64,000 bases of DNA, taken from positions 29,842 to 93,841 of the forward strand of contig UEIF01000028.1 in NCBI GenBank assembly GCA_900468805.1, in the 5' to 3' direction. Below are positions 45,479 through 57,949 of the stretch, one piece after another. The notes under the pieces are model-generated. The model searched no databases. It was given only the letters and a program-made list of their open reading frames with translations, and was not told the DNA's origin. Source of the DNA: Hyphomicrobiales bacterium. GTDB lineage: Bacteria; Pseudomonadota; Alphaproteobacteria; Rhizobiales; Rhizobiaceae. How positions within the stretch are numbered: position 1 is the stretch's first letter; each line of letters starts with the position of its first letter. A program made the position numbers and the translations under genes.

Positions 45479-45950
45479 GGTGCCGGCCATCCGTCACAGG
45501 ACGACGATCGTGACGGAATGCGCGGCGATCTGTGCGTATCTTGCGGACACGTTTCCGCAGGCAGGGCTCGGCCCGCAGCCCGATGAACGGGCCGATTATT
45601 ACCGCTGGATGTTTTTCGCCGCCGGGCCGCTGGAAGCTTCCGTCACGCTGAAAGCGCTCGGCTTCGAAATCCCGCAGGAGCGGCTGCGCATGGCTGGCTG
45701 CGGTTCCTTCGGCGATGTCATGGGTACGCTGGAAAAGGCGGTTTCGGCCGCCTCTCCCTATATCGCCGGCAAGCGCTTCACGGCGGCCGATGTCTATGTC
45801 GGCTCGCATGTCGGGTGGGGCCTTGCCTTCGGTAGCATCGAGAAGCGCCAGGTTTTCGTCGACTATTTCGGCCGCCTTGCCGAACGCGATGCCTATAAGC
45901 GGGCAACCGCGCTGGATGACGAGGCGGCGAAAGCCATGCAGGCGGCCTGA
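45321..45950 (+). CDS. Glutathione S-transferase-like protein
   Basis: A 209-residue protein with a thioredoxin-like N-terminal domain (ITFYTNPMSRGRIARWMLEE, VNPMGKVPAIRHRTTIVTEC) and an all-helical C-terminal domain. The Ser in NPMSRGR is at the usual catalytic position and V-P-A-I supplies the cis-proline. The substrate is unknown. ATG 45321 begins the conserved domain and GGAG lies upstream. A compound intergenic repeat follows the stop and separates it from a convergent AraC gene. Confidence 0.88.
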   Translation: MTEEITFYTNPMSRGRIARWMLEETGVPYRTEILTFGGTMKEPDYLSVNPMGKVPAIRHRTTIVTECAAICAYLADTFPQAGLGPQPDERADYYRWMFFAAGPLEASVTLKALGFEIPQERLRMAGCGSFGDVMGTLEKAVSAASPYIAGKRFTAADVYVGSHVGWGLAFGSIEKRQVFVDYFGRLAERDAYKRATALDDEAAKAMQAA

Positions 45951-45951
45951 A

Positions 45952-46009
45952 AGCAATTCCAGCAAAACTGTGCAGCGGTTTTGCGTCCGGAATTGCGTAG
46001 GAAAAAAGC
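45952..46009 (+). repeat. Rhizobial compound palindromic intergenic repeat, copy C
   Basis: AGCAATTCCAGCAAAACTG, TGCAGCGGTTTTGCG and TCCGGAATTGCG match copies A and B almost base for base. Only the first module is present; the second is replaced by the AraC gene end. Confidence 0.72.
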
Positions 46010-46013
46010 CAAA

Positions 46014-46865
46014 TCAGGCGAGAGGCATATAGATATCAGTCCGTAGCTCGGTCGGCGCGACTTCGCGCGGATTGTTGAGATACTCCTCGAACATGACCTT
46101 GTCCCGGATCTGTCGACCCGAGGCTGGCAGCCACTGGGCGTAAAGCCACTGATAGGCCTTGTGCATATCGGCATAAGGCCCCTTGTGGTGCAGGACGGCG
46201 TAGTCACCGCCTTCCACCATGCGCCGCTCCAGCGGGGTGTTTGCCGTCGTGTCTTCACCTGCCGTGACACAGGCGACGGAGCGCAGCTTCTCGGCCTGCA
46301 CGAGATCGGGATCATCGAGATAGACGCCGATCATTCGCATCTCGGGTTTTGCGAGCCCGCGGGCATAGAGCGTGCCGAACAGCGTCTCGAAGGCCTTGCC
46401 GATCTCCATATAGGAGCCGGTATGGGGAACGCCGACCAATTCGAGCGGCGGGATGGTTTTCAGGCTTACGTCAAACATGGCAGGTGCCTTTCCGGAGGTT
46501 GAGGGTTCGAAGACTGTATGGCTTCCCTCTTTCCGATAGCGTGCCGGCGGTATTCCATAGACCGCCTTGAAGATGCGGTTGAAGGATTGGAGATTGGGAT
46601 AGCCTGATCGCTTCGCAATCTCGCTGACATCAAGGTCCGTGCGGACGATATCGCCCGCCGCGCGATGCAGCCGCAGCCGCTTGACGGTCGCCGCCAGCGT
46701 CTCGCCATAAATCGCCCGGTAGATCCTGTGCCAGTGATAGCTCGACAGGCAGGCGATCTCGGCCAGCCGCTCCATATCCAGATCCTCGTCCAGATGGTCG
46801 TGGATATAGGACGAAACCCGTCTCAGACGGTTCTCGTAAAGCGCCCAGGCCGTTTCACCCACCAT
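46014..46865 (-). CDS. AraC-family regulator with GyrI-like ligand domain
   Basis: A 283-residue regulator. The N-terminal AraC HTH (residues about 8-105) shows LAEIACLSSYHWHRIYRAIY and IAKRSGYPNLQSFNRIFKAV. The C-terminal GyrI-like small-molecule domain (residues about 130-283) shows DVSLKTIPPLELVGVPHTGS and DYAVLHHKGPYADMHKAYQW. This is the same plan as Rob and SoxS-like sensors of drugs. ATG 46865 starts the conserved region. It is divergent from a LysE exporter, with a 126-base gap, and likely controls it. Confidence 0.92.
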   Translation of the reverse strand: MVGETAWALYENRLRRVSSYIHDHLDEDLDMERLAEIACLSSYHWHRIYRAIYGETLAATVKRLRLHRAAGDIVRTDLDVSEIAKRSGYPNLQSFNRIFKAVYGIPPARYRKEGSHTVFEPSTSGKAPAMFDVSLKTIPPLELVGVPHTGSYMEIGKAFETLFGTLYARGLAKPEMRMIGVYLDDPDLVQAEKLRSVACVTAGEDTTANTPLERRMVEGGDYAVLHHKGPYADMHKAYQWLYAQWLPASGRQIRDKVMFEEYLNNPREVAPTELRTDIYMPLA

Positions 46866-46991
46866 GTCAAACCCTTTGCTGTTCGATCGGCCATAACAAA
46901 GCATAACCCGATTTGACAAATCCTGCGGACTTGAACCTTCGGCGTATCCGGCGTAGAGCGGAATTCCGGCTCAAACCCATGAGGAAGACTG

Positions 46992-47624
46992 ATGCCGGAT
47001 TTTTCCACATTGATACTTTTCGCCGCCGCAGCGCTGGTGCTGACCGCCACGCCCGGCCCCGACATGCTGCTGATCGCCTCGCGCAGCATCAGCCAGGGAC
47101 GCGCCGCCGGATTTCTGACCTATGCGGGCATCGCGCTCGGCACCTACTGCCACGCCCTTGCAGCAGCTTTCGGGCTTTCCCAACTCTTCATGACCGTACC
47201 TGCCGCCTTTGAAGCCGTACGCTGGGCCGGCTGCTGCTATCTGCTTTATCTCGCCTACAAGACCATCCGTTCGGAAGGCACAGCCTTTGCGCCGGCTTCG
47301 ACTCTGAAGCGCCTGTCGGGCAGGCGCATCTTCTTCGCTGGCCTTGCAACCAACCTGCTCAATCCGAAAATGGCGCTCTTCGTCATCGCGCTATTTCCGC
47401 AATTCGTGAACGCAGAGAGCGGCTTCATGACCGCGCAGATGCTGGTGCTTGCCAGCGTCCTGAACGGCATCGGCCTCGTCGTGAATGGTGCCGTCATTAT
47501 CCTCGGAAGCCAGATCCGTTCACGGCTTGGCTCGATGTGCCGTTTGCCGAAGCTGCCGCAATATATGCTGGCAACTGTCTTTACCGGGCTCGCCTGCCGT
47601 CTCGCGCTGCAGACCAGAAACTGA
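46992..47624 (+). CDS. LysE/RhtB-family amino acid exporter
   Basis: A 210-residue membrane protein with five or six helices. LTATPGPDMLLIASRSISQG is the LysE/RhtB signature, followed by LLYLAYKTIRSEG and FFAGLATNLLNPKMALFVIA. It exports amino acids such as threonine or homoserine, or related small compounds. GAGGAAG precedes the ATG. It is divergent from the AraC-GyrI regulator and converges on alaS. Confidence 0.9.
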   Translation: MPDFSTLILFAAAALVLTATPGPDMLLIASRSISQGRAAGFLTYAGIALGTYCHALAAAFGLSQLFMTVPAAFEAVRWAGCCYLLYLAYKTIRSEGTAFAPASTLKRLSGRRIFFAGLATNLLNPKMALFVIALFPQFVNAESGFMTAQMLVLASVLNGIGLVVNGAVIILGSQIRSRLGSMCRLPKLPQYMLATVFTGLACRLALQTRN

Positions 47625-47663
47625 CCGCCCTGCAGTCACCTGTCTAAGCACGCTCGCGGAAAC

Positions 47664-47702
47664 AGAACCGGCTGCGAAATCCAGGATCTCGCAGCCGGTT
47701 CT
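47664..47702 (-). terminator. Hairpin between the LysE gene and alaS (likely alaS terminator)
   Basis: Two perfect 14-base arms, AGAACCGGCTGCGA (47664-47677) and TCGCAGCCGGTTCT (47689-47702), around an 11-base loop, in the convergent gap. On the minus strand the tail is GTTTCC, a weak U-run, so it may serve both genes. Confidence 0.75.
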
Positions 47703-47729
47703 GATGTCAAACTGTTGTCAGGCCAGTGA

Positions 47730-50384
<2,655 letters not shown>

Positions 50385-50475
50385 TTCATGCCCTTCGATG
50401 CTGCCAGCAGGCAGGTAAAACCAAATTCATCGGCTTTTATCGTTCGACCTTGCCACTGTCCAGCGAACAAACAAA

Positions 50476-50509
50476 ACCGGCCGCATTCTCGTGAAGGAAT
50501 GCGGCCGGT
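50476..50509 (-). terminator. Intrinsic terminator of recA
   Basis: ACCGGCCGCATTC (50476-50488) pairs with GAATGCGGCCGGT (50497-50509), 13 bp with an 8-base loop. On the minus strand the tail is TTTGTTTG. Confidence 0.85.
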
Positions 50510-50537
50510 ACGAATGTGCTTCAGTGGTCAGGGCGAA

Positions 50538-51629
<1,092 letters not shown>

Positions 51630-51688
51630 TCGATCCACCTTTAGGTTATTGACGCTGCTCAAGCAATGTCGCCGCTGATGCGAAGTTT

Positions 51689-51703
51689 GTACCTGATTTG
51701 TTC
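51689..51703 (-). promoter_or_regulatory. Candidate LexA (SOS) box in the recA promoter
   Basis: GTAC-CTGATTT-GTTC on the plus strand differs by one base from the alphaproteobacterial GTTC-N7-GTTC LexA motif and lies about 60 bases before the recA ATG. It overlaps a promoter-like TTGCGA/TACAAA pair on the minus strand with 17-base spacing. Confidence 0.6.
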
Positions 51704-51858
51704 TTATTTCGCAATGGGGTTGCAAATAATTGAAAGAAAAAGGTAAAACGGCCTGTGTTCTATTTTTGTTTTATCGATGCAAAGCAACGGCTTAATAAGC
51801 CACCGGGGCTGAATGCGGGTATTTCGGAGCCTATTCGATTCGCTTTGGGAGAGCAGAA

Positions 51859-52803
51859 ATGAGTGGCAAGATTCTCGTTCTCGGTGGCGCCCATATCGAT
51901 CGTCGCGGCCGCATTGCCGGCGAGACGGCGCCTGGTGCCAGCAACCCCGGAACATGGTTCGAGGAACCGGGCGGCGGCGGCTTCAATGCGGCGCGCAATC
52001 TGGCTCAACTCGGCTTCGACGTGACGATGATTTCGCCGCGCGGCGGCGATCCGATCGGCGAGACGGTGAGCGCGGCGGCCGACCTTGCGGGGATAGACGA
52101 CCGCCCCTTCGTCTTCCTCGACCGCAAGACGCCGAGTTATACGGCGATCATCGAGAAGGACGGCAATCTGGTCATCGCGCTGGCGGATATGGAGCTCTAT
52201 CGCTTCTTCGTGCCGAGAAGACTGTCGATCCGCTGGGTGCGCGATGCCTTCGCCGCTACCGATTTCATTCTCTTCGACGCCAACCTGCCGGAGGAAACGG
52301 CAGCTGCGATCGTCGCAAGGGCAAAGGCGCTCGGCAAGCCGGTGGCGGCCATCGCCATCTCGCCGGCCAAGGTGGTGCGCCTCCTGCCCTGCCTCGACGG
52401 CATCGACTATCTCTTCCTCAACGAGGCCGAGGCTGCAGCCCTTGTCGGCCACCGGCCGGAGGATGCTGCCGCTTGGCCGTCCCTGCTCGGTGACATCGGC
52501 GTCAGCGGCGCGGTCGTCACCCGCGGCCAGCGCGAGCTCGTCGCCTTCAATGACCATCGTGCGCTCGTCCTACAGCCGCCGATCTCGGAGACAGTGGCCG
52601 ATGTCACCGGCGCCGGAGATTCTCTGGCAGCCGGCACGCTCTCGGCCCTCATGCGTGGCCTGCCGCTGGAAGAAGCGGTGCGCCATGGCACGGCTGCAGC
52701 CGCCCTTACTGTCCAGTCACGGCACGCCGTGAACGAAAATCTCTCGCCGGATCTTATCCGCGACATGCTTTCGCTTGTCCCGGCGGCGAGAATTCTGCAA
52801 TGA
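51859..52803 (+). CDS. psuK: PfkB-family sugar kinase, likely pseudouridine kinase
   Basis: A 314-residue ribokinase-like enzyme. The second PfkB signature VADVTGAGDSLAAGTLSAL holds the catalytic base Asp, and EEPGGGGFNAARNLAQLGFD is the N-terminal substrate-binding loop. Immediately downstream lies psuG, so it is very likely the pseudouridine kinase that makes pseudouridine 5'-phosphate. AGGACAC and GGGAGAG lie at the gene junctions. It is divergent from recA. Confidence 0.85.
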   Translation: MSGKILVLGGAHIDRRGRIAGETAPGASNPGTWFEEPGGGGFNAARNLAQLGFDVTMISPRGGDPIGETVSAAADLAGIDDRPFVFLDRKTPSYTAIIEKDGNLVIALADMELYRFFVPRRLSIRWVRDAFAATDFILFDANLPEETAAAIVARAKALGKPVAAIAISPAKVVRLLPCLDGIDYLFLNEAEAAALVGHRPEDAAAWPSLLGDIGVSGAVVTRGQRELVAFNDHRALVLQPPISETVADVTGAGDSLAAGTLSALMRGLPLEEAVRHGTAAAALTVQSRHAVNENLSPDLIRDMLSLVPAARILQ

Positions 52804-52833
52804 AGCGGCACCATCGATAAAGGGACACCGATC

Positions 52834-53760
52834 ATGACCAAACCCATTTCGCCCCTGCTGCCGATCTCCTATTCGAAGGAAGTGGCCGCCGCCAAGCAGC
52901 GCGGCGCCCCGATCGTGGCGCTCGAATCGACCATCATCACGCATGGCATGCCCTACCCCGGCAATATCGAGATGGCGCGCAGCGTCGAATCGATCATCCG
53001 CGATCAGGGTGCGGTTCCCGCCACCATCGCTGTCATCCACGGCACACTTCATATTGGCCTTGAGGCCGCTGAGCTCGAGCAACTCGCCCAGGCGAAGGAT
53101 GTCTTGAAGGTGTCGCGCGCCGATCTCGCCTTCGCCATCGCCGAGCGCCGCACGGGTGCGACGACGGTTGCCGCGACGATGATTGCGGCAGCGCGGGCCG
53201 GCATCAAGGTCTTTGCGACAGGCGGCATCGGCGGCGTCCATCGCGGTGCTGAAGAAACCTTCGATATCTCGGCTGATCTCGAAGAACTGGCCCGCACCGG
53301 CGTCATCGTCGTTTGCGCCGGCGCAAAGGCGATCCTCGATATTCCGAAGACGCTGGAAGTGCTGGAAACGCGCGGCGTACCTGTCGTGACCTATGAGAGC
53401 GATGAATTCCCGGCCTTCTGGTCGCGCGCCTCGGGCATCCGCAGTCCGCTCACCCTGAACAGCCCGGCCGCGATCGCCAATTTCCAGACCACCCGCGAAC
53501 AGCTCGGCATCGACGGCGGCATGCTGATCGCCAATCCGGTTCCGGAAGCCGACGAAATCGCCCGCGAGGAAATGGAAATCTACATCGAGCGCGCCCTCGA
53601 CAGCGCCGAACGCGACGAAGTCACCGGCAAGGCGGTAACACCTTACCTGCTGAGCACGATCTTCGACCTGACGGACGGGCAGAGCTTGAAGACGAATATC
53701 GCGCTGGTGGAGAACAATGCGCGACTTGCGGCTGAGATTGCCGTGGCGCTTGGAGAATAA
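52834..53760 (+). CDS. psuG: Pseudouridine-5'-phosphate glycosidase
   Basis: A 308-residue enzyme that cleaves the C-C bond of pseudouridine 5'-phosphate to uracil and ribose 5-phosphate. APIVALESTIITHGMPYPGN, GATPATI-like PATIAVIHGTLHIGLEAAEL, TGGIGGVHRGAEETFDIS and VPVVTYESDEFPAFWSRASG are the family motifs. It begins 30 bases after psuK, giving the standard two-gene pseudouridine salvage/degradation operon, and ends in a GC-rich hairpin. Confidence 0.93.
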   Translation: MTKPISPLLPISYSKEVAAAKQRGAPIVALESTIITHGMPYPGNIEMARSVESIIRDQGAVPATIAVIHGTLHIGLEAAELEQLAQAKDVLKVSRADLAFAIAERRTGATTVAATMIAAARAGIKVFATGGIGGVHRGAEETFDISADLEELARTGVIVVCAGAKAILDIPKTLEVLETRGVPVVTYESDEFPAFWSRASGIRSPLTLNSPAAIANFQTTREQLGIDGGMLIANPVPEADEIAREEMEIYIERALDSAERDEVTGKAVTPYLLSTIFDLTDGQSLKTNIALVENNARLAAEIAVALGE

Positions 53761-53768
53761 GGATTGAT

Positions 53769-53789
53769 GGGGCGGGCTAGACCCGCCCC
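53769..53789 (+). terminator. GC-rich hairpin after psuG
   Basis: GGGGCGGG (53769-53776) and CCCGCCCC (53782-53789) form an 8-bp stem with a 5-base loop. The T-run is weak. A second G/C-run pair (near 53811-53826) follows towards the cckA stop. Confidence 0.6.
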
Positions 53790-53834
53790 GTTCCTGTAGA
53801 CGTGTCGTGCCGGGGGACACCCCCCGCAAAAGCT

Positions 53835-56438
53835 TTAGCTATCCAGCGTTTCCTTCACTGCCACCGCCAGCTGCTTCAGCGAAAACGGCTTCGGCAGAAA
53901 TCCGAACTTGGCCTCCGGCGGCAGGTTGCGGGCGAACGCATCCTCGGCATAGCCGGAAACGAAGATGAACTTCATATCCGGATATTTCTTGCGCAACTCG
54001 CGCAGCAGCGAAGGCCCGTCCATTTCCGGCATCACGACGTCGGAGACGACGATGTCGACCTTGCCTTCCAGCTCTTCCATGATTTCGAGGGCTTCGACGC
54101 CGGACCCAGCCTCGTGGACCGTATAGCCGCGCGTCTCCAGCATGCGCTTGCCGCCACGGCGCACCGCTTCCTCATCTTCCACGAGCAGGATGACAGCCGA
54201 GCCGGTCAGGTCTTCCGGCTGCTGGGGCTGGACCAGTTCGACAATCTGTGCGCCGCCGGCTGCTACTGCCTGATCAGCGGCTTCCCCTTCGGCCGCAACT
54301 GCCGGCTCGACGATATGGCGCGGCAGGAAGATGCGGAAGGTCGTGCCTTTGCCGACTTCCGATTCCGGCTGAATATAACCGCCGGACTGCTTGACGATGC
54401 CATAGACCATGGCAAGGCCGAGACCGGTGCCTTTGCCCACATCCTTGGTCGTGAAGAACGGCTCGAAGATCTTGTCCATGATCTCGGGCGCAATGCCGGT
54501 GCCTGTATCGGTCACCTCGATCAGTACCATGTCTTCATGCGGCATGTAGGAATAGTTGAAGGCGGCGACCTCTGTAGCTGGCAGATTGCGGGTCCGCAGC
54601 GTCAGCGTGCCTCCATTGGGCATGGCGTCGCGGGCATTGACGCTGAGGTTGATCAGCACCTGCTCGAATTGCGAAAGATCGGTTTTGACCGGCCAGAGAT
54701 CGCGGCCATATTCCACGTCGAGCTTGACGTTGGTGCCTGAAATCAGCCGGTCGACCAGCATGCGCAGGTCGCCGACGACATCAGTCAGGTTCAGCACCGT
54801 CGGCCGCATCGTCTGCTTGCGCGAGAAGGCGAGAAGCTGGCGCACCAGCACCGCCGCGCGGTTGGCGTTGCGCTTGATTTCTATAAGGTCGGCGAAGCTC
54901 GCATCGGCAGGCCGCGCCTGCAAGAGCAGGTGGTCGGAGGACAGCAGGATTGCCGTCAGCACATTGTTGAAGTCGTGCGCGATGCCGCCGGCGAGCGTGC
55001 CGACCGCATTCATTTTCTGCGTCTGCGCCATCTGCGCTTCCAGCGCCTTCTGCTCGGTCACCTCGACCGCGTAGACGATGGCCGCCTCCTCGGGTGCCTC
55101 GTCGCTCTGGTCGATGACGGCATTCACATAGAAGCGGAAGAAGCGCGCATCATCGGTCGGCGTGCGGGAATCGATCGGCGCGATATCGCCCTGCCGGTCC
55201 TTGGCGGCGGCGAGTGCCGCGGCAAGCTGCGGCCGGTCGCTTTCCTGCACGATCGTTTCCATCAACGCGCCGCGCTCCAGATCGTCACGCGAGACGATAT
55301 TGGAGAAGAGCTTCAGGAAGGGCGCATTGGTGCGCAGGATCTTGCCATCGCCATTGACGGAGGCAATCGCCATCGGCGTGTTGTTGAAGAAGCGCGTAAA
55401 GCGCATGGCAGCCGCAGAAGCAGATTGTCCGTTCTCGCCGTCCTTGTCGCGCGTCAGCACGATCGTGCGGCTTTCACCGGGCGCCCCGTCGCGCATGGAG
55501 GTGACGCGGTGGATGATCTGCACCGGCAGGCTCTGGCCGTTCGTTTTGCGCAGGTCGAGTTCGAGCGTCACGGTCTTCTTGAAGCCCGGCTCGGCCTGCA
55601 CGGACTGGATCAGCGCCAGCCCCTCGCCCGCCACCAGATCGCCGATGTTCATCGAGCCCGGCATGAATTTGGTGAGGTCGAGGCCCAGCCATTCGGCAAG
55701 CGTCGCATTCAGATAGAAGATCTCGCCCTTGCGTCCGGCGGAGAAGAAGCCTGCCGGAGCGTGGTCGAGATAATCGATCGCGTTCTGCAATTCCTTGAAG
55801 AAGCGCTCCTGATCCTCGCGCTCGGCGGTGATATCGGTGATCTGCCAGATCTGCAGCGGCTTGCCGTCGCCCTCTTCCGGCGACAAGAGCCGAGCTTTCA
55901 GGCGGTACCAATGGGCGCCGGCGCTGCTTCCGGGGCCGACGGCGCGCAGCAGGCGGAATTCCTCGCGGCCTTCGCGGCCTTCCCGCAGGCCGTTCACCAG
56001 CCGGTAGAGCGCCTCGTTCGATTCGCGGTGGCGCGACAGCAGCGTCTCCAGCGTCTGCACCTCGGTCGCCTTGCGGGCGCCCGTCAGCGCCCCATAGGCG
56101 GCGTTGGCATAGACGATGCGGCCCTTGTCGTCGGTGATCAGCGATCCATCGGGGTGGCTGTTCAAAAAGGCGCGCGCCAAGCTGTCGGACTGGCGCTGCG
56201 GCATCACCTCGATAAAGCCGATGACCGAGGATACCAGAAAGAAGATGCCGACCATGGCGAGCACGCCGAGACAGCCGAGCACCAGCTCGTTGCCGAGCGA
56301 ATCCTTGAAGAAGACAAAGGCCGCGGCCGCCGCAATCAGCACGATCGCCAGCAGGATGATGCGTATTGCCGTGCCAGAACGCCCCCCACGATCCACAAGC
56401 GGCGCGTTATAGTCGTCGACCTGACGCGATTTCGTCAT
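53835..56438 (-). CDS. cckA: Hybrid histidine kinase CckA
   Basis: An 867-residue membrane-bound hybrid kinase feeding the CckA-ChpT-CtrA cell-cycle phosphorelay. Two helices lie at about residues 20-40 and 52-75. PAS domains cover about 90-470. The H-box GGIAHDFNNVLTAILLSSDH has its His near residue 487, followed by the ATPase region (RDAMPNGGTL, EVTDTGTGI, GKGTGLGLAMVYGIVKQSGG). A C-terminal receiver has VDIVVSDVVMPEMDGP with its phosphoacceptor Asp near 799. It is divergent from the FliO-like gene. Confidence 0.95.
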   Translation of the reverse strand: MTKSRQVDDYNAPLVDRGGRSGTAIRIILLAIVLIAAAAAFVFFKDSLGNELVLGCLGVLAMVGIFFLVSSVIGFIEVMPQRQSDSLARAFLNSHPDGSLITDDKGRIVYANAAYGALTGARKATEVQTLETLLSRHRESNEALYRLVNGLREGREGREEFRLLRAVGPGSSAGAHWYRLKARLLSPEEGDGKPLQIWQITDITAEREDQERFFKELQNAIDYLDHAPAGFFSAGRKGEIFYLNATLAEWLGLDLTKFMPGSMNIGDLVAGEGLALIQSVQAEPGFKKTVTLELDLRKTNGQSLPVQIIHRVTSMRDGAPGESRTIVLTRDKDGENGQSASAAAMRFTRFFNNTPMAIASVNGDGKILRTNAPFLKLFSNIVSRDDLERGALMETIVQESDRPQLAAALAAAKDRQGDIAPIDSRTPTDDARFFRFYVNAVIDQSDEAPEEAAIVYAVEVTEQKALEAQMAQTQKMNAVGTLAGGIAHDFNNVLTAILLSSDHLLLQARPADASFADLIEIKRNANRAAVLVRQLLAFSRKQTMRPTVLNLTDVVGDLRMLVDRLISGTNVKLDVEYGRDLWPVKTDLSQFEQVLINLSVNARDAMPNGGTLTLRTRNLPATEVAAFNYSYMPHEDMVLIEVTDTGTGIAPEIMDKIFEPFFTTKDVGKGTGLGLAMVYGIVKQSGGYIQPESEVGKGTTFRIFLPRHIVEPAVAAEGEAADQAVAAGGAQIVELVQPQQPEDLTGSAVILLVEDEEAVRRGGKRMLETRGYTVHEAGSGVEALEIMEELEGKVDIVVSDVVMPEMDGPSLLRELRKKYPDMKFIFVSGYAEDAFARNLPPEAKFGFLPKPFSLKQLAVAVKETLDS

Positions 56439-56725
56439 TTATTCCTCGCATGAGCCCTTCCGGCTGCGTGCGTACACCGATACGCAGCAGGAATCAGGCA
56501 GTCTATCCCTTCTTATCAACTTGCTGCGCCCTCAAAAACAGCAGGCTTTCATCAGACTGCTTGAATTCACAGGCAAACGCGCCAGTTTGCCCCTGACCCC
56601 GTTCTATCAAATAGGTTGCACAACACGAAATCGCGTTCGGCGGCGACTGGACAGACCCGCCAGCTCTTGCCTAAGGAGCGGAAAAGTCGTCTGTTGTGCC
56701 ATAATGCGAAATGGAGTGAGTGCCT

Positions 56726-57853
56726 ATGTTCGATGATGTTGTAGGAGCTTACGGTAGCCGCTTCCTGCTTGCAGCCGGCGGTGTCGGTATTGCCCTCATC
56801 CTGCTCATCGCCATCCTGTGGTTCATGCGCAACCGCGCGCCCTCGCCCTTCGTCCGTGGCGGCCGCAACCGCCAGCCGCGCCTTCAGGTTCTCGATGCCG
56901 CCGCTGTCGATGCTCGCCGCCGCCTGGTGCTCGTGCGCCGCGACAATGTCGAACATCTCGTCATGATCGGCGGCCCCACTGATATCGTCATCGAAAGCCG
57001 CATCCTGCCGGAACCCGAAGTCGAAACGGCTGCCGAGTTCCGCCCGCAGCCGGTCGAGGAACGCCCAGTCGTCCAGGAGCGGGCCGTCATCCAGCCGCGC
57101 CGCGAACCGCAGCAGCCGGTCGCCGCTTCCGTCGCGCCGGCTGTTGCTGCAAGCGCCGAACCCGATTTCGAAACCTATACACCGGCGCCGACACCTGCAC
57201 CTGTCGTCATCGCCCCCCCAGTCATCGCCCCGCCGGCCGAGCCCATCCGCCAGCGGCCCGAACCCCTGGTCGCTCCGGCCGTTGCCCCGCCCATGTCCGC
57301 TCAGCAAATGTCCGCTCAGCAAACGCCGGGCCAGCCGATGTCCAGCCAGCCGGAACGTTCCGCTCCGCAGATGTCGGCTCCGCCCCTCACAGCCGAGCGT
57401 GACGGTCTGCAGCGCCCGCCACAGGTTCAGCCGCGCCAGCCCGAACGTCCCGTTCCGCAGCCGATGCCGGATGCGGCCAACGCCGCCGATATCCTCGATG
57501 CAGCCCGCCAGCGCGTGCTGCCGCAACAGCGCATCGAACCGGAGGTTTCCACGCCGCCCGTTTCGCGCGGTGCACCGGTCGCAACGGAAGACGGCGGCGC
57601 GCAATCGGCCGCCATCCGCCGGGATTTCCAGCGCGTCCTTGATGAGGAAATAACCGGTAATGTCGCCGCAGATCGCGTGGCTCCCGCGCCCAATGCGCAG
57701 CAGGCGCGCCCTGCCCAGCAGCCCAGCTCGCCTCAGCCTGGATCAATGCCGCGCCGCGACCCCGAAATGGCACCGATCACGGGCGCTGATGCAGCACTTC
57801 AAAAGGAAGTTGCCCGCATCTTCGGCGAAATGAGCGTCAACCGAGACAAGTAA
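56726..57853 (+). CDS. fliO: FliO-like flagellar biosynthesis protein with proline-rich tail
   Basis: A 375-residue protein with one membrane helix near the N-terminus (LLAAGGVGIALILLIAILWF) and a short FliO-like beta domain (QVLDAAAVDARRRLVLVRRD, HLVMIGGPTDIVIESRI). FliO helps assemble the FliP pore of the flagellar export gate. The remaining ~270 residues are P, Q, A and R rich and not conserved, including a 15-base tandem repeat (MSAQQ twice, 57293-57322). ATG 56726 with GGAG upstream is preferred over GTG 56720. It is far from a flagellar cluster, so the functional link is uncertain. Confidence 0.7.
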   Translation: MFDDVVGAYGSRFLLAAGGVGIALILLIAILWFMRNRAPSPFVRGGRNRQPRLQVLDAAAVDARRRLVLVRRDNVEHLVMIGGPTDIVIESRILPEPEVETAAEFRPQPVEERPVVQERAVIQPRREPQQPVAASVAPAVAASAEPDFETYTPAPTPAPVVIAPPVIAPPAEPIRQRPEPLVAPAVAPPMSAQQMSAQQTPGQPMSSQPERSAPQMSAPPLTAERDGLQRPPQVQPRQPERPVPQPMPDAANAADILDAARQRVLPQQRIEPEVSTPPVSRGAPVATEDGGAQSAAIRRDFQRVLDEEITGNVAADRVAPAPNAQQARPAQQPSSPQPGSMPRRDPEMAPITGADAALQKEVARIFGEMSVNRDK

Positions 57854-57895
57854 AGCCGCGGCCTGGGGCCTCGGAGCGAAGAGCGCCAAAACCAA

Positions 57896-57926
57896 AAAGG
57901 CACCGCGATCGTCTCGCGGTGCCTTT
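57896..57926. terminator. Bidirectional terminator between the FliO-like gene and dksA
   Basis: AAAGGCACCGCGA (57896-57908) and TCGCGGTGCCTTT (57914-57926) form a perfect 13-bp stem with a 5-base loop. A T-run lies on both sides (TTTATTC on plus, TTTTTGG on minus). Confidence 0.85.
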
Positions 57927-57949
57927 ATTCTTTGCCGGTCTTGAAACGA

